A stretch of 64,000 bases of DNA, taken from CAWBFD01 sp963788115 (GTDB lineage: Bacteria; Actinomycetota; Thermoleophilia; Solirubrobacterales; 70-9). This document shows positions 7,626 to 16,161 of this stretch, piece by piece; position 1 is the stretch's first letter; the number at the start of each line of letters is the position of its first letter. A program made the translations under genes and the position numbers. The notes beneath the pieces are model-generated. The model was given only the letters and a program-made list of their open reading frames with translations, searched no databases and was not told the DNA's origin. The DNA lies in NCBI GenBank assembly GCA_963788115.1, contig CAWBFD010000002.1, positions 248,001-312,000 on the forward strand, in the 5' to 3' direction.

Positions 7626-8852
7626 ATGGACGTCGCCGAGACCACGTCCGTCGCCGAGAGCGCGGGTCAGAGCCACCTCGATCAAGCGTGGCTGCGCGAG
7701 CGAGTGACCCAGCTCGCCGCCATCCACCGTCCCACCGGCACCCCGGGCGAGCGGGAGGCTGCCGAGTGGCTCGTGGCACGCCTGGGCGAGCTCGGGGCCG
7801 AGGCCAGGATCGAGGAGGAGGCCCTCCACAGCACCTACTGGTGGCCACTCGGACTGGCGGCCGGTGGTGGAGTGGCCGCGGCGCTGGCCGCCCTGCGGGG
7901 CCGCCGCCTGCTGGGCGCCGCCCTGGGCGCGCTCGCAGCCGCAGCGGCGTTTGACGACCTGCCGCCGGGCCGCCGCATCTTCCGCGGCCTGCTGTGGAAG
8001 CGCCAGGCTCACAACGTGGTCGCCGAGGTCGGTCCCGGCGAGGCCGAGCGCACGGTGGTGCTCGTGGCCCACCACGACGCGGCCCATTCCGGGCTGATCT
8101 TCCATCCGGCGATCCCCGAGGTCATCCTCGGTCGCATGTTCCCCGGGGTGCTCGAGCGGGCGAACACGAGCCCGCCGCTGATGGCGCCGGTGGTCGGCGG
8201 GCCGGCGCTCGCGGCCGCCGGAGCCGCCACCGGCAGCAGCGCCCTGGCGAAGGCGGGTCTGGTGCTGTCCGTCGGATCGGCCGTGGCGATGGCGGACATC
8301 GGCACCCGCGAGGTGGTGCCCGGCGCAAACGACAACGCGACCGGCGTGGTCACCCTCCTCGCAATCGCCAGTGCGCTCGCCGCGAGCCCGACCGAGAACG
8401 TCCGGGTGATGCTGGTCTCGACCTCCGAGGAGGCGACATGCGAGGGCATGGAGGCGTTCGCGCGGCGCCACTTCTCCGAGCTGCCACGCGAGCACACCTT
8501 CATCCTCTCCATCGACACCGTCGGCTCGCCGCACCTGACCGTGCTCCGAGGGGAGGGCATGATGAGGATGCGCGAGTACCCGTCGCGCTCCGTGGCACTG
8601 CTCGACGGGCTGGCGGAGGAGCTCGGGATCACGCTGTTCCCGAACCTGCGGCTTCGCAACGCGACCGACGGCGTGGTGCCGCTTGCGGCCGGCTACGAAT
8701 GCGCCTCGCTGTGCTCGGTCACCGATCTGAAGCAGCCGGCCAACTACCACTGGCCCACGGACACGGCCGACCGGGTCGACTACGGGACCGTCGCGGACGC
8801 CGTGCGCCTGACCGAGGCCGTGGTGCGGCGCCTCGACGAGCGCTGGCTCTAG
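7626..8852 (+). CDS. M28-family zinc metallopeptidase
   Basis: 408 residues. The M28 zinc ligands are visible in order: VAHHDAAH at about residue 148, NDNATG at about 235, and SEEA at about 267, with ID-x-V-G-SPH and a late His region (NYHWPTDT) completing the site. A hydrophobic stretch at about residues 75-110 (Gly/Ala/Leu rich) suggests membrane association inserted before the catalytic core. No signal peptide is seen at the N-terminus. Family members are aminopeptidases or carboxypeptidases; the substrate is unknown. The gene is single, followed by a strong hairpin and convergent with the ABC exporter. Confidence 0.85.
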   Translation: MDVAETTSVAESAGQSHLDQAWLRERVTQLAAIHRPTGTPGEREAAEWLVARLGELGAEARIEEEALHSTYWWPLGLAAGGGVAAALAALRGRRLLGAALGALAAAAAFDDLPPGRRIFRGLLWKRQAHNVVAEVGPGEAERTVVLVAHHDAAHSGLIFHPAIPEVILGRMFPGVLERANTSPPLMAPVVGGPALAAAGAATGSSALAKAGLVLSVGSAVAMADIGTREVVPGANDNATGVVTLLAIASALAASPTENVRVMLVSTSEEATCEGMEAFARRHFSELPREHTFILSIDTVGSPHLTVLRGEGMMRMREYPSRSVALLDGLAEELGITLFPNLRLRNATDGVVPLAAGYECASLCSVTDLKQPANYHWPTDTADRVDYGTVADAVRLTEAVVRRLDERWL

Positions 8853-8869
8853 GCGATAGCCCCCAGCGG

Positions 8870-8908
8870 TTGTCGGGTTACGCACCGATGCGGTGTCGAA
8901 CCCGACAA
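8870..8908. terminator. Bidirectional hairpin terminator candidate
   Basis: TTGTCGGGTT (8870-8879) pairs perfectly with AACCCGACAA (8899-8908). The loop can form an inner CACCG/CGGTG stem, and CCCC/GGGG just outside can extend the outer stem. It sits between two convergent genes (peptidase stop 8852, ABC permease stop 8944), where a two-way terminator is expected. There is no clear U-tract. Confidence 0.6.
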
Positions 8909-8943
8909 TCGCGGGGTGTGACGGCGGGAGGAGGCGTCGGGCC

Positions 8944-9792
8944 TCAAGCCCGGTTGCGATACAGGTACGTCGTCAGCGGCGCGAACACGGCGGTCAGCGC
9001 GAGCGCGATCCCCAGCACCAGGAGGATGTCTCCGGCCGAGGCGGTCCCGTCCATCAGCCCACGTGCGGCGGTGACGACCTGGGAGATCGGGTTCACGTCG
9101 ACGAACGCCTTGAGCCCGGAGGGCAGGGTCTCGGGGGGCACGAAGGCGTTGCTGAGGAACGTGATCGGGAACAGCGCCATGAACCCGGCGTTCATGACCG
9201 CGTTCGGGGCACGCATCAGGAGGCCGACGGTGGTGAACACCCAGGCGAGGCTGAAGGCGAAGACCGTCACCAGCAGCATCGCCGCGAGCACGCCGTCCCA
9301 GCCGCCCTCCGGCCGGTAGCCGAGGATCGCGCCCACCACGATCACAACTGTCCCCGCAACCAGGTAACGCACGCTGTCGCCGAGCACGGCGCCCACCAGC
9401 GGCGCCGGGCGCCAGATCGGCAGCGAGCGGAAGCGGTCGACGACCCCCTTGGTCACGTCCGTATTCAGCGCCACCCCCGAGTAGACCGTGGTGAACAGCA
9501 CGGACATCATCAGGATCCCGGGCAGGATGAACTGCAGGTACTCGCCGGTCGACCCCGAGATCGCGCCGCCGTACAAGTAGGTGAACATGAGCACGAACAG
9601 CACCGGCGTGATCGTCGTGTCGAGGAGCTGCTCGGGGACGTGCTTGATCTTCAGCAGCCCCCGCCAGCCGAAGGTCATGGCGGCGGAGAAGGCGCTGGCG
9701 CGCGGCGGGCGCTCGCCCGAGGACAGCGCCGCGTGGAGCACCTCGTCAGCGCCGGGCTCGCGGCGTGTTCGCGTCGTCGGCTGGGTGCTCAT
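8944..9792 (-). CDS. ABC-2 type exporter permease (DrrB-like)
   Basis: 282-residue permease with six hydrophobic segments, including YLQFILPGILMMSVLFTTVY and YLVAGTVVIVVGAILGY, and the cytosolic motif VTKGVVDRFRSLPIWR typical of DrrB-like ABC-2 permeases. It would form the membrane half of a drug, glycolipid or polyketide exporter. The start at 9792 overlaps the stop of the ATPase gene by 4 bp (ATGA), showing translational coupling. The N-terminal 35 residues are polar and cytosolic. The cargo is not evident from neighbours. Confidence 0.92.
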   Translation of the reverse strand: MSTQPTTRTRREPGADEVLHAALSSGERPPRASAFSAAMTFGWRGLLKIKHVPEQLLDTTITPVLFVLMFTYLYGGAISGSTGEYLQFILPGILMMSVLFTTVYSGVALNTDVTKGVVDRFRSLPIWRPAPLVGAVLGDSVRYLVAGTVVIVVGAILGYRPEGGWDGVLAAMLLVTVFAFSLAWVFTTVGLLMRAPNAVMNAGFMALFPITFLSNAFVPPETLPSGLKAFVDVNPISQVVTAARGLMDGTASAGDILLVLGIALALTAVFAPLTTYLYRNRA

Positions 9793-10784
9793 GCCGCCTC
9801 CTCGATCATCGCGGGCTCCTCGGGCGCTTCCCCGTCATCCGCCGGCCGGCCCGTCAGCGCGAGGAAGACCTCGTCGAGGCTGGGCTGCCCGAGGGAGAAT
9901 GCGGCGACAGGGGCGCCATTGCGGTTCAACTCGGCGATCGCATCGGCGGCCCGCGCCGAATCGGCGACGGCCACGGAGAGAGCCGCCGGGTCGGCCTCCA
10001 GCTGGACCTCCGCGTCGAGCACCTGCGAGAGCATTCGCTCAGCCTCCGGCCGGTCCTCGGGTTCGAGCAGTCGCACGTGCAGCGAGCCGGAACCGACCGA
10101 GGCCTTGAGCTGGGCGGGGGTCCCTTCGGCGATCACCGTGCCGTGGTCGATCACCGCGATCCCGTCGGCGAGCTGGTCGGCCTCGTCGAGGTACTGGGTG
10201 CAGAGGAGCACGGTGGTCCCGTCGGCGACCAGGGCCCTGATGATGTCCCAGACCTGGTTGCGGGAGCGCGGGTCGAGCCCGGTCGTCGGCTCGTCGAGGA
10301 ACATCAGCTCGTGCGAGACGACGATGCTCGCGGCAATGTCCAGCCTCCGGCGCATCCCGCCGGAGTAGTTCTTCACCTGCCGGGTGGCCGCATCGCTGAG
10401 GTCGAACGCCTCGAGCAGCTCGGCGCCGCGTGCCTTGGCCTGCGCGTGCTTCAAGCCCAGGAGCCGGCCGACCAGGACGAGGTTCTCCTGGCCCGTGAGG
10501 TCCTCGTCGACCGACGCGAGCTGGCCGGTCAGGCTGACGAGGCTCCTGACGGCGTCGGCCTCCTCCACGATGTCGTGCCCGAGCACGCGCGCCTCGCCCC
10601 CGTCCGGGCGGAGCAGCGTCGCGAGCATCCGGATCGTCGTGGTTTTGCCGGCGCCGTTCGGGCCGAGCATCCCGTAGACGCTTCCGTGACGGACGGCGAG
10701 GTCGACGCCGCAGACGGCGCGCGTCTCGCCAAAGGCCTTCTCGAGGCCGGAGGCCTCGATCGCGAGTGTGGACTGACGGCTCAT
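9789..10784 (-). CDS. ABC exporter ATP-binding protein (DrrA-like)
   Basis: 331-residue ATPase. Walker A is GPNGAGKTTTIRML (about residues 40-53), the signature is YSGGMRRRLDIAASI, and Walker B is ELMFLDEPTTGLDP. The C-terminal 100 residues match the extra domain of DrrA-type daunorubicin-resistance ATPases (ending VFLALTGRPADD). It powers the permease encoded immediately downstream with a 4-bp overlap. It starts at 10784 and is divergent from the site-2 protease gene, leaving a 152-bp shared promoter region. Confidence 0.95.
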   Translation of the reverse strand: MSRQSTLAIEASGLEKAFGETRAVCGVDLAVRHGSVYGMLGPNGAGKTTTIRMLATLLRPDGGEARVLGHDIVEEADAVRSLVSLTGQLASVDEDLTGQENLVLVGRLLGLKHAQAKARGAELLEAFDLSDAATRQVKNYSGGMRRRLDIAASIVVSHELMFLDEPTTGLDPRSRNQVWDIIRALVADGTTVLLCTQYLDEADQLADGIAVIDHGTVIAEGTPAQLKASVGSGSLHVRLLEPEDRPEAERMLSQVLDAEVQLEADPAALSVAVADSARAADAIAELNRNGAPVAAFSLGQPSLDEVFLALTGRPADDGEAPEEPAMIEEAA

Positions 10785-10936
10785 GCGTTGGGTCTAAACC
10801 CTAGGACGGAGGTGCGCAGGGAAAAACATCGGCGCCCCCCACCGGCGACCGCTCACCCAGATCGACGTCCACGTTAGCGAACGGCACGCGCCCTCTTGTG
10901 TGACCCCTCGCACAGTGCGCCTCCTACCATTCCCGC

Positions 10937-12106
10937 ATGCCTGCGCGCGGTGCCCTCACGCTGTTCCGCATCAAGGGAATCCGGATCGGGGTGGACTACT
11001 CCTGGTTCCTCGTCCTCTTCCTGATCATCCTGTGGCTGTCGAGCTTCTACCGATCCGTGATCGGCGCCGACCAAGCCGACCTGGCGCCCTACGTGCTGGC
11101 GCTCGCGAGCGCGCTTGCATTCTTCGCCTCGATCCTGCTCCACGAGCTCGGCCACGCGCTGGTGGCCATCCGCCACGGGATCGGCATCTCGGACATCACC
11201 CTGTGGATGTTCGGCGGAGTCGCCCGGATGACCCGCGACACCGACTCGCCCGGCACCGAGTTCAAGGTGGCGATCGCCGGGCCGGCCGTCACCCTCGCGA
11301 TCGCCCTCGCCTGCGCCGCCGTCGGGATTGCCGCCGCCGGCGCCAACGAGTTCTGGGACGCGATGCGGGTGGTCGACGACGCCGACACCTCCGGCGTCCT
11401 GGCGCTGATCGCCTGGCTGGCCAGCATCAACTTGCTGGTGCTGGTGTTCAACCTGATCCCCGCGTTCCCGCTCGACGGCGGCCGCGTCGCCCGCGCGATC
11501 GCCTGGAAGGTGACTGGTGATCGCAACCGCGCCACCCGGTTCGCCGCGACGATCGGCCAGGGCTTCTCCTACCTGTTCGTCGGGGTCGGGCTCCTGCTCG
11601 CGATTCAGGGCGATCTGATCGGCGGGATCTGGCTCGGGCTGATCGGGCTCATCCTGGGCTCGTCGGCCCGCGGCACGATCGCCCAGACGGAGCTCTCGAG
11701 CAAGATCGAGGGGATCACGGTCGCCGACGTGATGGATCGTGAGCCGGTCGCGATCCCCGAGGAGGCGAGCGTCGAGCGCGCCCTCGACGAGTACTTCCTG
11801 CGCTACCGGTGGCCCTGGTTCCCCGTGGTGGACGCCGCCGAGCGGTTCCGCGGCATGCTCGAGCGGGGAGCGGCCGACGCCGTGCCTGAGGTGAGCCGAG
11901 CGTCCTCGCGCGTGGCGGAGGTGTTCAGCGTCGACTCGAGCGGCGCTCTGCGCGTGCGAGACGACGCGCCGATCGAAACACTGCTCGGCAACGACGCGCT
12001 TCGCCGTCTCGGCGCCCTCGCCGCCGTCGACGCCGAGGGGCGGCTGCGCGGGGTGATCACGGCCGAGCAGGTGGGGAGGGCTCTGCGCGACGCGCTGGGC
12101 CGCTGA
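10937..12106 (+). CDS. Site-2 protease family (M50) metallopeptidase with CBS domains
   Basis: 389-residue polytopic protein. The zinc-binding HELGHAL lies at about residue 70 in a membrane helix. The third ligand motif NLIPAFPLDGGRVARA is at about 172-187, as in the Rv2869-type/SpoIVFB-like M50B group. Hydrophobic segments precede and follow these motifs. After about residue 255 (ITVADVMDREPVAIP) there are two CBS repeats to residue 380, which bind adenosyl ligands in other proteins and may sense energy state. The role would be intramembrane cleavage of a regulator such as an anti-sigma factor, but no such target is adjacent. A single gene followed by a short hairpin. Confidence 0.9.
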   Translation: MPARGALTLFRIKGIRIGVDYSWFLVLFLIILWLSSFYRSVIGADQADLAPYVLALASALAFFASILLHELGHALVAIRHGIGISDITLWMFGGVARMTRDTDSPGTEFKVAIAGPAVTLAIALACAAVGIAAAGANEFWDAMRVVDDADTSGVLALIAWLASINLLVLVFNLIPAFPLDGGRVARAIAWKVTGDRNRATRFAATIGQGFSYLFVGVGLLLAIQGDLIGGIWLGLIGLILGSSARGTIAQTELSSKIEGITVADVMDREPVAIPEEASVERALDEYFLRYRWPWFPVVDAAERFRGMLERGAADAVPEVSRASSRVAEVFSVDSSGALRVRDDAPIETLLGNDALRRLGALAAVDAEGRLRGVITAEQVGRALRDALGR

Positions 12107-12118
12107 CGGCGACCCGAC

Positions 12119-12137
12119 TCCCCAGCGGTTATGGGGA
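12119..12137 (+). terminator. Short hairpin after the site-2 protease gene
   Basis: TCCCCA (12119-12124) pairs with TGGGGA (12132-12137) around a 7-nt loop, 12 bp after the stop codon at 12106 and 74 bp before sdhA. The stem is short and has no T-run, so termination is only a suggestion. The left arm and loop (CCCCAGCGGTT) recur in the hairpin region at 8861. Confidence 0.35.
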
Positions 12138-12211
12138 CCGGTCGAAACGCGCATGACCAGCGCCCCGAGCGGGGCCGTGGCGGCCAGGCGCTCATATAGC
12201 ATCGCCTAGAG

Positions 12212-13897
12212 ATGCCGAAACACGACGTACTCGTGATCGGGGCGGGGTTGGCGGGTCAACGTGCGGCGCTGGCCGCCGCAGAGGAGGGCGTCTCGGTCGG
12301 AGTCGTGTCCAAGGTTCACCCGGTTCGCTCGCACTCGAACGCGGCTCAGGGCGGGATCAACGCAGCGCTCAACCCGGAGGACTCCTGGGAGTCGCATGCG
12401 TTCGACACGGTCAAGGGCTCGGACTACCTCGGCGACCAGGACGCGATCGAGATCATGTGTCGCGAGGCGCCCGAGGAGATCCTCCACCTGGAACATCTCG
12501 GCGTCCCGTTCCACCGCAACGAGGAGGGCAAGCTCGGCACCAGGGCGTTCGGCGGCGCCTCCGCCGCGCGCACGTACTACGTGGCGGACATCACCGGCCA
12601 GGCGATCATGCACGTGCTCTACGAGCAATTGATGAAGTTCGCCGAGCAGATCGACCGCTACGAGGAGTACTTCACGACGTCGCTCGTCCTCGACGACGAC
12701 GGCAGCTGCGTCGGAGCGGTCCAGCGAAACATCCGCGACGGCTCGATGGAGCTGTTCGAGGCCAAGAACGTGATCCTCGCCACCGGCGGCAACGGGCAGA
12801 TCTGGCGCCCGACGACCAACGCCCTGATCTGCACGGGCGACGGGATCGCGATGGCGTACCGGATCGGCGCGCCGCTGATGGACATGGAGATGATCCAGTA
12901 CCACCCGACAACCCTGGCGGGCAAGGGTTTCCTGATCACCGAGGGCGCCCGCGGCGAAGGCGCGCATCTGCTCAACGCCAGCGGCGAGCGCTTCCTGGAG
13001 CGCTACGCGCCGAACAAGATGGAGCTCGCCTCGCGGGACGTGGTGTCGCGGGCCGAGCAGACCGAGATCAGCGAAGGCCGCGGATTCCCCGACGGTACGG
13101 TCGCCCTCGACGTCACTGTGGTCCCGCGCAAGCGCATCCACGAGGCGCTGCGCGAGATCGTTCTCGTCGGCCGGGACTTCGCCGGCGTCGACATCACGCG
13201 CGAGCCGATCCACATCAAGCCCGGCAATCACTACGTCATGGGCGGAGTCAAGACCGACGTCCACGGGGCCACCCAGGTCCCGGGCCTCTATGCCGCGGGT
13301 GAGGTCGCCTGCGTCTCCGTCCACGGCGGCAACCGCCTCGGCGCGAACTCGCTGCTCGACACGCTGATCTTCGGCCGCCGCTCGGGCAAGCACGCCGCTG
13401 CGCGAGCGAAGCGAGTCGACGCCGCCCGTCCGTCGAGCGCCGCACTGGCCGACCAGGAGCGGGAGGTGGCCGAGCTCATCGGGCGGGAGAGCGGAGACCG
13501 GCGGATCTCCGAGATCAGGCGCGAGTTGGGCGAGACGATGGACCGCTACGTCGCGGTGTTTCGCGACGAGGCCGGGATCAAGACCGCCCTCGAGACGGTC
13601 AAACGGCTCCAGGAGGAGGCCTCCTCGGCGCCCATCGACGACCGCGGCTCGGTCTTCAACCAGGACGTGCTGGCCGCAATCGAGCTCGGCTTCATGCTCG
13701 ATTGCGCGGAGTGCACCTGCGTGGCCGCCCTGCACCGGACCGAGAGCCGTGGCGCCCACTACCGCACGGACTTCCCCGAGCGCAACGACGACGACTGGCT
13801 CAAGCACATCGATATGACCCTGAGCGTGCGCGGCCCCGAGATCAGCTACTCGGACGTGACGATCACGCAGTGGCAGCCCGCGGAGCGGACCTATTAG
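12212..13897 (+). CDS. sdhA: Succinate dehydrogenase / fumarate reductase flavoprotein subunit
   Basis: 561 residues. The FAD-binding GAGLAGQRAA is at residues 10-19. The covalent-FAD His region RSHSNAAQGG follows at about 43. The active-site segments HPTTLAGKGFLITEGARGEG, MELASRDVVSRA and GGVKTD are intact, as is HGGNRLGANSLLDTL near the end of the core. The C-terminal tail has LDCAECTCVAAL. It oxidises succinate to fumarate and passes electrons through the FeS subunit. It is the first gene of sdhA-sdhB-sdhE-small gene. The ATG at 12212 has a weak ribosome-binding site and an AT-rich stretch just upstream. Confidence 0.95.
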   Translation: MPKHDVLVIGAGLAGQRAALAAAEEGVSVGVVSKVHPVRSHSNAAQGGINAALNPEDSWESHAFDTVKGSDYLGDQDAIEIMCREAPEEILHLEHLGVPFHRNEEGKLGTRAFGGASAARTYYVADITGQAIMHVLYEQLMKFAEQIDRYEEYFTTSLVLDDDGSCVGAVQRNIRDGSMELFEAKNVILATGGNGQIWRPTTNALICTGDGIAMAYRIGAPLMDMEMIQYHPTTLAGKGFLITEGARGEGAHLLNASGERFLERYAPNKMELASRDVVSRAEQTEISEGRGFPDGTVALDVTVVPRKRIHEALREIVLVGRDFAGVDITREPIHIKPGNHYVMGGVKTDVHGATQVPGLYAAGEVACVSVHGGNRLGANSLLDTLIFGRRSGKHAAARAKRVDAARPSSAALADQEREVAELIGRESGDRRISEIRRELGETMDRYVAVFRDEAGIKTALETVKRLQEEASSAPIDDRGSVFNQDVLAAIELGFMLDCAECTCVAALHRTESRGAHYRTDFPERNDDDWLKHIDMTLSVRGPEISYSDVTITQWQPAERTY

Positions 13898-13908
13898 GGT
13901 GGCGAGCG

Positions 13909-15082
13909 GTGGCTGAGTACACCCTCAAAGTGCGGCGCTACCAACCCGATGCCGAGGTCGCGGACGGCGCCCCGGCACCGTACTGGCAGGAGTTCGAGGT
14001 CGACCTCGATCCCACCCTGTCCGTGCTCGACGGATTGCTGCAGGTACGCGACGATCACGACGGCTCGCTCGCCGTCCGCTGCTCGTGCAGGGCGGCGATC
14101 TGCGGCTCGTGCGGGGTGAAGATCAACGGGCAGTCGACCCTCGCCTGCAAGACCCAGCTGGGCGAGGCTCACCAGCAGGCCGAACCGTCGGAACGGTGGC
14201 GCGAACCCGATCGTCGTCGAACCCATGGGGAACATGCCGGTGATCAAGGACCTGGTGACCGACATGGAGTCGACTCACTGGGAGAAGGTCCGGCGCGTCA
14301 CTCCGTGGCTCCTCGACGACGGCGACCCTCCGGAGCGCGAGCGGATCGTGCCGCCGGAGTCGATGGTCGACATCACGCAGACGATCGCCTGCATCCAGTG
14401 CGGCGCCTGCGTCTCCGCCTGCCTCTCGATGGAGGCCGATCCCGAGTTCATCGGCCCCGCGGCGCTCGCCAAGGCCTACCGGTTCGTGGGCGACCCGCGG
14501 GACGTGCAAACGCGCGAGCGCCTTTACGACCTCGCCCAGGACCCGCACGGGATCTATGACTGCACCCATTGCTTCATGTGCATCGACGCCTGCCCGAAGG
14601 GCGTCGCGCCGATGGATCAGATCATGCGGCTGCGCCGCGAGGCCGGGACCGACGCCGAGATCGACGACCGCAACAACGGCCACCGGCACGAGACGGCGTT
14701 CACCAAGATGATCCGCAAGAAGGGCACCAACGACGAGGCGCTGCTCCTGCAGGAGTCCTACGCCCCGGGGATCAAGGGGAAGTTGGTCCCCCGGAAGAGC
14801 GCCATCACGGGCCTGATCGGCTCGTTGCCCACCGCCATCCGCGGGATCCGCACGGGCAAGATGCGCTCATTGTCCAAGCTGATCCCGGGCGTGCACTCGA
14901 AGCTGCCCGGCGACGCTCAACAGCACGTCGAGACCATCTACGAGCACGCCGAGGAGCACCGAACCCAGCTCAACCTCTACATCAGTGGCGAGGAGGAAGT
15001 CGAGCCCGAGCCGGACGAGGAGGCCCCCTCGGAGCTTGCTGCGGAGGGTGAAGCCGCCGGCGAGCGGGGGGATGGCGCATGA
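13909..15082 (+). CDS. sdhB: Succinate dehydrogenase iron-sulfur subunit (apparent +1 frameshift near 14194)
   Basis: Starts with GTG at 13909 (V-A-E-Y-T-L-K-V), 11 bp after sdhA. The first part holds the [2Fe-2S] cysteines: CSCRAAICGSC and later LAC. The frame then breaks; removing one base near 14194 joins it to the downstream frame through NPIVVEPMGNMPV. The second part holds the [4Fe-4S]/[3Fe-4S] motifs CIQCGACVSAC and CTHCFMCIDACPKG. The C-terminal extension of about 130 residues (ending in a Glu-rich tail) is longer than in E. coli SdhB. The last codons overlap the sdhE start (ATGA). Because the enzyme is central to metabolism, a sequence error is likelier than a broken gene. Confidence 0.9.
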
Positions 15083-15990
15083 CCGACGGGCTCAAGCTCG
15101 CCTACTGGCCCGGCTGCGTCTCCCGCGGCTTCACGCCCGAGCTGCACGGCTCGATGGCGCTGGTCGCCGAGCGGCTCGGGATCGAACTGGTGACGCTCGA
15201 CCGCGCGAACTGCTGCGGCGCCGGGGTGATCGCCGAGCACAACCAGGAGCTCGCCGACACCCTCAACGCCCGCACCTTCGCTCTCGCGCAGTCCACCGGG
15301 CTGGCGATGATGAACATCTGCTCCACGTGTCAGGGGGCGCAGTCGGAGTGCCAGCAGCGCCTCGACGCCGATTCGGCCTATCGCGCCCACGTCAACGAGG
15401 TGCTGGCCGGCGAAGGCCTCGAGTACGTCAAGGACAGGGACGGGTTCACCAACAAGAACTTCCTCTGGGTACTCGTCGAGGACTATGGCCTGGACGACTT
15501 GCGGGGCCGGGTCCAGCGGCCGCTCTCCGGCCTGCGCGTCGGTCCCTTCTACGGCTGCTACGTGCTCAGGCCCAGGGACCGGCTCGGCTACGACGAGCAC
15601 CCCGAGCGCGACCTCTACCTCGAGTACGTGATCGAGGCCCTGGGCGGCGAGGTGGTCGAGTACGACGGGGCCCGCAAGTGCTGCGGCTTCCCGGTGATCA
15701 CGATGAACCGCGAGACCTCGCTGCGGCAGGCGGGCACCAACCTCGGGGACGCGCTCGACGCCGGGGCCGACTGCCTGGTCACGCCCTGCCCGCTCTGCCA
15801 CCTCAACCTGGACCTGCAGCAGCCCGAGGCCGCCAAGATCGTCAACCGCGACCTCGGACTGGCGGTGCTCCACCTTCCGCAGCTGGTCGGGCTCGCGCTC
15901 GGCTTCGAGCCCGAGGAGCTTGGGATGCCCAAGCACATCGCCTCGACCGAGTGGGTCGAGGGCCGGCTGGCCGAGGCCGCGGTCGCCTGA
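15079..15990 (+). CDS. sdhE: CCG-domain (HdrB/SdhE-like) cysteine-rich subunit of succinate dehydrogenase
   Basis: 303 residues with two CCG cysteine-rich repeats. The first has C13, CCG at 45-47 and CSTC at 81-84; the second has GCYVLRP, KCCGFPV and CPLC. In heterodisulfide reductase HdrB this pattern binds non-cubane [4Fe-4S] clusters. In archaeal and some bacterial type-E succinate dehydrogenases the homologous SdhE replaces the SdhC/SdhD haem anchor. There are no clear transmembrane helices, so membrane contact would be peripheral. The start overlaps sdhB (ATGA) and the stop overlaps the next small gene, so all are one translationally coupled unit. The name follows the type-E literature, not the unrelated flavinylation factor of E. 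coli. Confidence 0.85.
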   Translation: MTDGLKLAYWPGCVSRGFTPELHGSMALVAERLGIELVTLDRANCCGAGVIAEHNQELADTLNARTFALAQSTGLAMMNICSTCQGAQSECQQRLDADSAYRAHVNEVLAGEGLEYVKDRDGFTNKNFLWVLVEDYGLDDLRGRVQRPLSGLRVGPFYGCYVLRPRDRLGYDEHPERDLYLEYVIEALGGEVVEYDGARKCCGFPVITMNRETSLRQAGTNLGDALDAGADCLVTPCPLCHLNLDLQQPEAAKIVNRDLGLAVLHLPQLVGLALGFEPEELGMPKHIASTEWVEGRLAEAAVA

Positions 15991-16154
15991 TGAGCGACGA
16001 GCAGGTGAACATCGCCGATGCGCCGGAGCCGCCGCCCGAGGTCGAGCAGGCGGCGCTCCTCGGCCATCTCGACGACGCCGTCAGCCTCTATGTGAAGCAC
16101 ACCGGCGTGGACCCCGAGATCGCTCGGGCCGTCGTCGAGAAGCTCGCCGAGTAG
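15990..16154 (+). CDS. 54-residue protein coupled to sdhE
   Basis: ATG at 15990 shares its A with the sdhE stop (TGATG), and the gene ends at 16154. The product is acidic and small: residues 1-22 are Pro/Glu rich and probably disordered, and residues 22-54 look helical (HLDDAVSLYVKHTGVDPEIA then AVVEKLAE). No family is recognised. Its place as fourth gene of sdhA-sdhB-sdhE, with a one-base overlap, suggests a small subunit or assembly partner of the type-E-like complex; type-E systems in archaea also carry a fourth small subunit. This functional link is inference from context. It is easily missed because of its length. Confidence 0.65.
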   Translation: MSDEQVNIADAPEPPPEVEQAALLGHLDDAVSLYVKHTGVDPEIARAVVEKLAE

Positions 16155-16161
16155 GCGTCCC

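Noticed and set aside
10874..12202. 442-codon minus-strand frame opposite the site-2 protease
   Set aside because: Shadow of the GC-rich gene on the other strand, with no recognisable motif.
12206..13807. Long minus-strand open frame (533 codons) opposite sdhA
   Set aside because: It is antisense to a clear SdhA; its Arg/Val/Asp-rich composition is what high-GC codon bias produces on the opposite strand, and no domain is seen.
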